A stretch of DNA of 30,793 bases from Chloromonas sp. AAM2 (Eukaryota; Chlorophyta; Chlorophyceae; Chlamydomonadales; Chlamydomonadaceae): NCBI GenBank assembly GCA_004335635.1, contig QAXH01005832.1, positions 1-30,793 of the forward strand, given 5' to 3'. Of the stretch, positions 1 through 8,100 are shown piece by piece (position 1 is the stretch's first letter; every line of letters begins with the position of its first letter). The notes below the pieces were generated by a model that saw only the letters and a list, made by a program, of their open reading frames with translations, was not told where the DNA came from and made no database searches. Both the position numbers and the translations under genes were made by a program.

Positions 1-63
1 GGTGAGCAAGGGCTGAAGCATGCAGGTGGGGATGCGGGGTGAGCAAGGGCTGAAGCATGCAGG
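1..63. repeat. Tandem duplication, 37-bp unit
   Basis: A 37-bp unit (1-37) is followed by a second, partial copy of about 26 bp from position 38. Both copies begin GGTGAGCAAGG, which reads like a GT-AG splice donor. The first base of the window may therefore lie at the 3' edge of an upstream exon of the TruB gene, with the donor duplicated. The exon itself would be outside the window, so this is only inferred. The rest of 64-472 has no coding signal I can support and is probably intron of the same gene. Confidence 0.6.
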
Positions 64-472
64 CGATATCGTGTGGTGTTAATACCATAAATGGTATGTG
101 GAAGAATGGGGTGAGTGGAAGGCACACAGGCAGCTTTGTATGCATCTCCTGGAAGGTAGGTGCGATCCCAGTCCAAAGGTAACAAACCCTGCAGCCGTCT
201 TGGGCACTGCCAGAGGGTGGGGATGCCAGGGCCCTTCAGGGCCGTAGGATGAGGCAAAGCACATGACACAGTAGGGCATGATGGGTTGAACATTGGGCCC
301 GTCAGGTCACGTGAGGTCTGGGAAGGGCTAGAGCCTGAGGCGTCGGGCAGTTTGGGATGCTTTGGTCATGTGGTATGTGAGCAGAGGGGAAGGTGAATGG
401 AATGGGACCTGTTTTCGCTCATCGCCACACGATCAATCCCTGCTTGGTTGCCTCCCATGTCCTCTTGCACAG

Positions 473-2816
473 GTTCCCCCGATGTACAGCGCTATCAAGA
501 TGGGCGGGCAGAAGCTGTACGATCTGGCTAGGGAGGGAACAACCGTGGAAAGGTGGGGGCAGGCAGGGGGTCATGCAGTCACGCCGTGCGCCGCACACGG
601 GTGCAGTACGCACAGGTGCGACGTTTGTGCAGTACAGGAAGAAACTCTCCACATGTGCAAGTGTTTTTGATGAAGTTTGTACGTCATACTGATTAAATGC
701 AAGTAGACGTGCTCTATTCACAGGCATGCAGGGCATGTGACTTGGCAGGACACGTGCTTGGAGGTTGGACTACCCGCAGCCCCCTCTATCTGTTGTAGTA
801 CCTCTCTGTCAGTGGCCTGGCCGTTTGTTAATGCTGCACGTCACTGGCATTAGCAGCAGCCCAACGTACTGGCAGGCCTTTTAGTGGTTGCTATGGTTCA
901 TGTCATTATTTGAGGTTCGTCAATAGAGTATGCTTAAGTGACACGTGACCAGTGTCTCTTTTGTCCAGGGTTCCACGTGCTGTCACCATCACCAGCTTCA
1001 AGGTGTGGCGAGGCAGCAGCACAGACCAACCTAGTGGAACAGACAGCACCACCAGTACTTCCACCAGCAACAGCAGTGCAGACAATAGCACTGGCAGCAA
1101 CACTAGCAACACCACCACCAGCAACCCCAGCGCAGGCAACAACATCAATACCAGCAACAGCAGCAGCGCAAGCAACACCAGTGCAGACAGCAGCAGCAGC
1201 AGCAGCAGCAGCAGCGGGAACAGCGCAGGGTCTGCTGCTGTCAGTGTAGGGGTGCATGCTGCGGGCGGGTCGCATCATGCAGCCGTGTCCAGACCCTGCC
1301 AGGACCTTCACTTCCACGTCAGATGCTCCAAGGGCACGTACGTGCGCAGCCTGGCGTACGACCTGGGAAGGGCACTGGGCACTGTAGCGCACTTGGTAAG
1401 TAGTAACTGTCGACAGGCAATGGTAGGCCGTTTGGTATACGCAACGGCTGACAGGCGATACACAAGAGCGTTTGACAGGGACTGTTAGCCTAGACACAGG
1501 GTGGGGTGAGCCCTGGGCACTTTAGCGCACTTGGTGGGTGTTGATTGTCAGCGGGCGTTAATCGGGTTTTACTGCGATCTAAAGCCTTCTGCGACCTAAT
1601 TTAGTTCTCCGTAATCTCAAGTGCCCCGGACCTTTACGACAGTTGAAACGCTTGTAAAACTAAAGTGACTCGCCTCAAAATGCCTGTAAACATAAAGCGA
1701 CTCACCTAAAAACGGTTTCAGGCGAGTCACTGTACCTTACAGACGTTTTTGGGCGAGTCACTTTATGTTTACAGACGCTTTTAGGCGAGTCACTTTAGTT
1801 TTACAAGCGTTTTTAGGTCAGTCACTTTTGTTTTACAGGCGATTTTAGGCCAACTGTCAGAATCCGGCCCACTTGCTAGCCGATCAGCTACCCAGGCCAG
1901 CTGCATAGGGTCCCCTCGCGTGTTACGGCAAGCAGGTCTATGAGCATTCTGACAGAAGCTTCACCGTTTCGCTCAGGATAGTGGCTAAAACAGAGGAGAA
2001 AACGGGTCCAGCGTTGAAGTTGAAGGAAATGGGGGCATGTTTGAAATTGACCTCGGGCAGCTACGTACGAGATTTGGAGGTTCTCGGATCTGTCTGCGTA
2101 GCTCGAAACCATTCTTGAGCATAAGGTATGGGCATAATTCAGGCTGTAGGGCTAGGGCGGGCTGTAGCTGCGATTTCGAAAGCCACCTGCGAGTGCGAGC
2201 ATGCAGAGACCAGATAAGGTGGATTTGTCACGACTGGTGCTGCGGTAGACAATGCAACCAATGCTCCATCAAATGTGATGCTCGCAAAGGCTGCCAAGAA
2301 ATCCAAAGGCCATTACGAGCGATTGCAGCATGCATCTAGGTGTTTGAGCTACTAGTGATCTCCTTAAGACCCGATTAAATGGGCTAATCGGGTCGCCTTG
2401 GGCATTACGGGGCCTCGGCCTCGATTATCCTATACATAGACGAGGGCTTGATGGGTTAGGGCTTGGATTGACACGAAATGGGACGATCTGGGGCACTGTG
2501 GCGCACTCGGTGTGTGACGCATCAACAGATTGTTGAATGACAGAAGGGTGGCATGATGTGCGTTCTAATAAAACGAAATGCTGACCTATTTGCTGTTTCT
2601 TTCCCGCAGACCGCACTACGGCGTGAAAGCATTGGTGCGTTGCATGTGCGTGATGCATGGCAACTAGACGGGCTGCTGCAGGCACTGCTGTCGGCACGGG
2701 AAGAACTTGGTCTGCCACCCTTGCCACCCAAGAGACCCAAGCAACAGCAGCAACGCAAGAAGGCCAAGGAAGCAACCGCAGCATCAGATGATGATGAGGG
2801 TGAAACTGTTCCGTGA
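473..2816 (+). CDS. truB: TruB-family tRNA pseudouridine synthase, 3' exons (partial)
   Basis: TruB converts U55 in the T-arm of tRNA to pseudouridine; in algae it is organellar or nuclear/cytosolic. Three exons are visible: 473-552, 969-1395 and 2610-2816, all with AG/GT borders and matching phases (2, 0), giving 237 residues to a TGA. Exon 1 carries the family motif [20 protein letters not shown]. Exon 2 starts with the short strand [10 protein letters not shown] and ends with [19 protein letters not shown], the conserved TruB KGTY.RSL helix. Exon 3 begins [15 protein letters not shown], the expected LRR..iG segment. Between the motifs of exon 2 lies about 85 residues of Ser/Thr/Asn-rich sequence, encoded partly by an (AGC)n run, which bacterial TruB lacks. 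The C-terminus is basic then acidic (KKAKEA...DDDEGE). The N-terminal part with the catalytic Asp is upstream of the window. Family assignment is firm; the compartment is unknown. Confidence 0.9.
1189..1215. repeat. (AGC)n microsatellite inside the truB exon
   Basis: Nine consecutive AGC triplets encode a serine run in the truB reading frame, inside the longer Ser/Thr/Asn tract (about 1012-1250). The tract is in frame, so length changes of whole triplets would alter only the insertion. Confidence 0.85.
1649..1855. repeat. Long inverted repeat (66-nt stem) plus extra direct copies, in a truB intron
   Basis: Positions 1649-1714 are the near-perfect reverse complement of 1744-1809: I count 59 of 66 matches, with the outer 27 nt identical and a 29-nt loop. 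Each arm is itself two tandem copies of a unit of about 32 nt built around AGGCGAGTCACTTTA and TTTTACAGACG. Another one to two diverged copies follow to about 1855. The structure lies within the 1396-2609 intron and would be transcribed with truB. It could be a MITE-like element or a source of hairpin RNA. Confidence 0.85.
2368..2394. repeat. Perfect 10-bp hairpin in the truB intron
   Basis: GACCCGATTA (2368-2377) pairs perfectly with TAATCGGGTC (2385-2394) across a 7-nt loop. No function is evident. Confidence 0.6.
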
Positions 2817-2909
2817 AACAACTCAGCGGTTGTAGCTTGTCCCGAAAATGGGAAAGAACACCGTAAATTGATTGTGTGACACGTTGAAACGTATTCCTTG
2901 CGCTCCAAA

Positions 2910-2914
2910 TGTAA
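2910..2914 (+). terminator. Candidate TGTAA poly(A) signal of truB
   Basis: TGTAA is the usual polyadenylation signal of chlorophycean algae. This copy lies 94 nt after the truB stop codon and is the first one downstream. Confidence 0.5.
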
Positions 2915-3535
2915 CGTGTGACACTGCCCCTGAACCCCACATCCTTGACTACAATTGGTGTTGGCTAATATTGTTGGCTCTAAGTGTAGGGCTCCCAAAT
3001 GACTTTGCCCTATTGCAGTGAAATTTGAACCATGTCTCCACTATACCATAAAAACACCCTCTGCATACTTGAAAATGTCAGTTTTGGTCAGCGGGCCGCG
3101 TGTCAACCGAAAATACACACCAGGCCTGCCTCGGGCCCAGGTCAACTTCCAAAGGGCACAATGGGCCAAGGACAGCAGCTCCATGGGCTGTTGAAGGTGC
3201 TATTGCCATCTACTCGCCAAGGGCTTCACATAGACATGCTTAAAACCACATTAGGACATAGTTAGAGAGGTTGCATGTGTGACCCTGAATGAGTGCATGG
3301 CGGGCGGCGCACGTCACTGTGGAGCCTGTAAAGTTTGCGACGGCCCGCCTCACCCCAAATGAATACATGTATCAGGTATATAGGGTCCATATCGACGTAT
3401 GTGCATCTTCATACATGATGTAGGGCAATCACATGCGGTTCCAAAGCCTTTTTGGCCTCTTTGGCAGCGTTGATGTGCATGTCCAGGCATGGGCCAGGTT
3501 GCATTACCTGTGGAGCTATGCTATGCCTGTCTGTA
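2915..3535. other. Intergenic stretch, no gene seen
   Basis: This stretch contains only short overlapping open frames without family resemblance or convincing splice sites. It separates the 3' end of truB from the end of the minus-strand remnant at 3536. Confidence 0.5.
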
Positions 3536-4193
3536 CTACTCCCCATACGCCCCGTTGTGGTGTGCTGCTCTGCGTGGGCGCTGGCTTGCTGGCCTGGGTG
3601 GTGCCGCTTCGGGACTGTCGCTCATCGGCTCCGCGTCGCATGCGCGCTTACGCTGCGGCCCATGGGCCATGGGCAGCAGCTGCTGCTGAGGTTGCTGCTG
3701 TTCTAATTCCTGCTGTGCTTTGTATGTGTTAATTGCACACTGCAAGACTTCCTCTGTTCCAGCCAGGGCTGCAATGTGCTTGCGCATTGCAGCGGGCTTC
3801 CGACCTTGCAGCGTAACTGAACTGCCCTCAGCTCTGCCAATTGTGGCAAAGGGTCCCCATGCCCATGGGGCTTGCCCATCAGCTGCTTATCTCTCTGCAG
3901 CAGCACCACCGCCAGAGCAGCCACTGCATTGAACTCAACTGTTCCGCACTGTGAAATCCCACCATTCTGCCTAGCAGCCACTGAGTGGCCCTTTCAGCCA
4001 TCTGCTGCTTGACCAGCTGCTTGGTTGCCTGCAGCCGTTCTGATGAGAGCTGCAGGTGTGCATTGTGGTTGCGCAGTTGCAGCGCCATACGCTGCTGTGT
4101 GCACTTGCTAGTGTTGGGGTTTTGCCCACGCTTTGCCTGACCCAGCCCACGTTCAGTTGCCATGCTGTGAATGGTATAGCTGAGCCCAGGCAA
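3536..4193 (-). pseudogene. Frame-broken coding remnant, coiled-coil/Gln-rich protein
   Basis: Read on the minus strand, protein-like sequence continues through three frames in turn. The first (about 4193-3990) is a helix-rich segment containing LQLSSERLQATKQLVKQQMA. The second (about 3945-3815) contains FNAVAALAVVLLQRDKQLM. The third (about 3812-3536) contains MRKHIAALAGTEEVLQCAI, a Gln-rich run (QQELEQQQPQQQ) and a Pro/Arg-rich tail ending at a stop. The second break coincides with a tandem CAGTT duplication (minus strand CAGTTCAGTT, near 3812-3822); removing one copy would align the two frames. The first break lies near 3950. I do not recognise the family. Two unrecognised introns are an alternative, but no good splice sites flank the breaks, so a decayed gene or mobile-element ORF is more likely. 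Confidence 0.4.
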
Positions 4194-4290
4194 GTTGGGG
4201 ATGCAGGCTGATGCGTTCTTCCTGATCCTTGGGGATGCAGAGCTGTGATGAGGGGCTCTGCATGCACTGCTAAGTCAAAGAACACCCAGG

Positions 4291-4545
4291 CATATGACAA
4301 GGCAAATCATGCCGCTTAAATGATCTGACTTCCTTATCTTTGCTAATATGGCGCTTTGGAAGGTGCCTTGTGGGTTGATAGCCACAAGGGAATCACCACC
4401 CCTTGCTGACGCGGCTAGATTCCCATTTACTAAGCTGAAGTAGTGGATGCAGTGTTTGCTGCAGATGTACGATCTTCTGCAGTACAAGATTTGTCCATCT
4501 GCGTGGACGTGCTGCATGGTGTGCACTCCCTCTTTGTAATGTCCA
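4291..4545. repeat. Dispersed repeat A, copy 1
   Basis: This block resembles 11430-11720 in order and orientation. Shared segments include ATGCCGCTTA, GCCACAAGGG, TCACCACCCCTTGCTGAC, AGATTCCC..TTTACTA, and a 3' stretch around GGACGTGCT..ATGGTGTG..TCCCTC.TTGTAA. The copies have diverged by substitutions and by an internal length difference. It is non-coding as far as I can see and probably an old transposable-element remnant. Confidence 0.7.
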
Positions 4546-4664
4546 TGTTTAGCAGTTGCTTGGCACAACTTTCTGAAGCAGCATGGCTCCTGCCTCTTGT
4601 TCTCTTGGTTGCCTGATCGTCTCCTCCTTGCTGAGTTGTTATCAGAACGGGGCATCAGCAGGAC

Positions 4665-4700
4665 AAAAAAAAGAAGTTTGCCAGTTCTGGGACAATTTCA
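4665..4700 (+). repeat. Dispersed repeat B, copy 1 (A-tract + AGTTTGCCAGTTCTGGGA)
   Basis: A run of eight A is followed by GAAGTTTGCCAGTTCTGGGA and CAATTTCAC. The same A-tract plus core occurs at 25477-25505 and, inverted, at 26006-26034. Shorter matches occur near 26172 (inverted) and 27344. Confidence 0.7.
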
Positions 4701-4745
4701 CTTGTGGTAGTGTGACTTTGTAATGTCATCTGGCACTGAATGGTG

Positions 4746-5080
4746 ATGATGGTGCATGCTCGTCAGCATGGTCTTGCAGCAAGCATTGCAAGTCAGCATG
4801 GTCATGCATGGCTGTGCCTCTGTGTACTATGTCAGGCATGACTGCTCTAATCTATTCAACTTCATCAGCATAATTTAAGGAAATCCCAGAGCTCGACCCC
4901 TTGGCGGATTGAATAACTCGACCCCAAGGCGGATTTGTCCTGGGACTTGAATAAGCGACCAGGCCGGCACAATTGTGGAGCTCTGGTGTGCCACAGACGC
5001 AATCAGATTGTGCAACATGCGACTCACAATCCGCAGTAGCTACGCCTGCGGCTCTGAGGCGACTTAGGGTCACCTTTTAC
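4746..5080. other. Intergenic stretch with small duplications upstream of the channelrhodopsin gene
   Basis: No gene is evident. GTCAGCATGGTC occurs twice (about 4762 and 4791). A unit with CTCGACCCC(TT/AA)GGCGGATT is tandemly duplicated at about 4890-4935. Confidence 0.5.
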
Positions 5081-5081
5081 G

Positions 5082-5110
5082 ACAGGTCATTGTACAGGTC
5101 ATTGTACGGG
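5082..5110. promoter_or_regulatory. Direct repeat AGGTCATTGTAC x2 in the channelrhodopsin upstream region
   Basis: AGGTCATTGTAC occurs twice back to back about 85-110 nt before the chosen ATG of the channelrhodopsin gene. The tight spacing would suit a tandem protein-binding site or a position near the transcription start. A related AGGTCATTGTA occurs at about 10517. The regulatory role is inferred only from position. Confidence 0.3.
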
Positions 5111-5192
5111 AGCATGCAAAAAGGCTTGGCTTTCGCATTTGGCGCGTCATTTGCACAGACATAGGGCATCGACTGAGCAGGGGTGGTTCAAG

Positions 5193-8100
5193 ATGCTGCT
5201 TGCGTCCTTGCTGGTGTTGGCAGCTGGTACAGCGATGGCTCAGAATACCACTCTGGTGCCCTCAACCAACATACCACCGTTCTGCAGACCTACCGATGGT
5301 AACACATTGGAGAACAGTGCAGGGTAAGGCAGAAGCTGGCTGCGAATGCTTGGCTTGCTCTAGCTCGGCTGGTGACTGAATCCGGTAAATGTGCCATCGC
5401 GCAGGTTTGGGTATTGGTATCAGACATTCACCGACAACACAGTAGGCGTCTGCACCGGCGAGGACCACGCGGGCTGGCTCGTAAGTCATGGCACAGCAAT
5501 GGAGGATGACGCGGCGGAAGCAATGCAGTGAGTGCCCCAAGAATACAGCGTGTACCGCCAGATGTGCACACAGGCCGATGGCGACACGAGCGCTTGCCTT
5601 ACTCTTCTCGCAGATATATTGCGCTGGCAATTTGCGTCTGCAACTTGGCGTTTTACGCATACCATTTCTGGAAGGCCTCCACTGGCTGGGAGGAGGTGTA
5701 CGTCGTGCTTGTTGAATGTAAGTGTCTTCTTTCATGCACAATTGAGCACAATAAGCCGATACGTCAGAGTTGTCCCATGGCAAGCGGACTTGCGGCATGC
5801 ATGTCGAAAAATGTGCTGCCGGCAACCTTGTTTCGACTGATTGTTCGGCTTGTTTTACGTGCAGTGGTCAAGGTGTGCCTGGAACTGAACCACGAGTTCG
5901 AAAGTCCTGGTGAGCGCAGCGGCCAGACCGGCCTAGGCCTAGCTGGCAAGTTCGCAGCCACAATCCATATGATTGCCCCAATCTTGACATTTACGTGGAC
6001 TCGAACGTGCCTCGCCGCGCAGCCTCTCTGTACTTGAACACCGGCAATACCGTCCTGTGGATCCGCTATGGCGAATGGCTCTTGACTTGCCCGGTGAGTC
6101 ACGATTTGCCACCCCCTCAAGTCAGCCTGTCAGAGCTTAATTTGCCTCTCAAGCACTCCGTATTTTTAGGTTTCGCATTTGAATCTATGCATTTGCCATG
6201 TACGGAGTGACTATGACACCGGTTGATTTGTCAAATGCCTGGAATTTCCTTACTTGTTCAAGACCAGTCACTAACCCCATGTTGCATACGTTCCTCGCTT
6301 GCAAGCAGCCCATGTTGAAAAAAAAAGGTTTAGGTTTAGGTTGAGGGTTTGGGTTTAGGTTCCTCTCCTTGCCATGAGCCCTCCGCCTGAACCTCAGCAA
6401 AGACAGCACTCGTCATCCCCCCATGGCATCAGCCCTTTGTCCCACGTGCATTCATGAGCACATGGCAGCACTCTGCCCTCTTCTTGGCATCAGGCCCCTC
6501 TTTCCACCTGCATGACGGAAAGCAGCACATGACAAGGCCGACTGACTCCCATGGCTCCATGCCCTTGTAGGTGATTCTCATCCACTTGAGTAACATCACT
6601 GGCCTGAAGGACGAGTACAGCAAACGTACCATGATGTTGCTCGTCTCTGATATCGGCTGTGTGGTCATGGGTGTCACGGCAGCCATGTGCTACGCATGGC
6701 CCAAGGTGAGCTTACACCAGCATGGCACCGAGGCCTTTCCAGATTTGAAGTGTCCCTCGCCTGCTCCTCCGACCCTATCATCCTTGCAAGGTTCTATTCG
6801 CATAGCGCGTTCACCATTACAAGCCATACCTAGTGCAATTGCAACCAGCACACTTGAGCAGTCGTACGGCACAGTTTGCTGGCTCAGGAGAGGATTGAAT
6901 GGTTAGTGTCAACCGGCATGATGTGCTGAGCATGCTAGAGCCCACTGATCAGTCACAGCATGCAATTGGTCACGATTGTGAAGCACCGATGTCCACAACC
7001 AACTCACCCTGAGATTGCAATGCTCATTTGTGTCCTGCAGTGGATTTTTTTCTGCCTGGGACTCTGCTACGGCTGCAACACCTACTTCCATGCCGCCAAG
7101 GTCGGTATCTGCCAGTGTTGCATAAGAATGTTACATGGTGCCAGAGCAACCATTGACACGCATGGCGCAATAACAAGGGGAATCCCATTGAATTAGCGGA
7201 GCCACTGTGATGAGCACGTTACGGAGCACCTTGCGATGGGCCCCGTTACAATCAAGTAATCAGAAACGCTTGTGGTTTCAGCCAAAACACTGCGTCAGCC
7301 CATGCAGCCTGTCTGGTACCTGACCATGCTTGCCAACTTAAAGGTTTCCAGCCTTTTTCTGAAATCCAGACACTCAGCCAACTCATTCTGGCAAGATTTC
7401 CAGCAGCTCATACTTTGCCTCAACGCACCAGCTCTGTACCCTGCGCTTATCCACTATCCTGCCGACCCAGAGCTTGTGCTGCTTTCCTGTACATGCCATT
7501 TGTGTGCATTCCCTCTCCAGTCAAATGTGCATGCCACTAAAAATGGCATTGTGCATTACACCAGTGTTCGTCATTTTGGCAGGAAGTCACATGTCTGCCT
7601 TCAGTTGCTGTAGAGTTGAGTACTGGGAGATAAACAGACCTCTGCGCTAGGGAATTCTTTATATTGACTTTGCGGTTGTTGCTCAGGGTGCAGTGGTGGC
7701 CAGAAGGTGACCGGCGATCACCCGCTCCCCGTGCCTCCGCTGAGCAGTCCTCCCCGGCCTGAAGGCCATGTCAACAACAACAACAACAACAACAACAACA
7801 AACAACCAACAACAAACAACAAGCCAGTGTGTTCCTGCTGCAGGTTTACGTCGAGGCCTACCACATCGTACCCAAGGGCATCTGCCGCAACCTAGTGCGC
7901 GGTATGGCCTGGTGCTTCTACGTAGCCTGGACCATGTTCCCGCTGCTCTTCGTCTTTGGCCCGGAGGGGTTCAAGATCCTGAGCCGCAGCGGCTCATCCA
8001 TTGCACATACAGTGGCAGACATCATCTCTAAGCAGATCTGGGGTATGCTTGGCCACATGCTGCGTGTCAAGGTGAGGGTTTACATGCTTGGCTGCCTCTT

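Noticed and set aside
934..1497. 187-codon minus-strand open frame rich in Ala/Val
   Set aside because: It is the antisense of the AGC-rich truB exon; the plus strand holds the conserved TruB motifs.
4880..4960. tRNA-like remnant around the duplicated CTCGACCCC..GGCGGATT segment
   Set aside because: No cloverleaf, anticodon arm or paired A/B boxes could be made out by eye.
5478..5486. GTAAGT donor-like site in channelrhodopsin exon 2
   Set aside because: Reading through it keeps the conserved GW..S.GT segment and leads to the GTGAGT donor at 5528 in the right phase.
5262..5825. 187-codon minus-strand frame
   Set aside because: It is antisense to channelrhodopsin exons 1-3 and crosses their introns.
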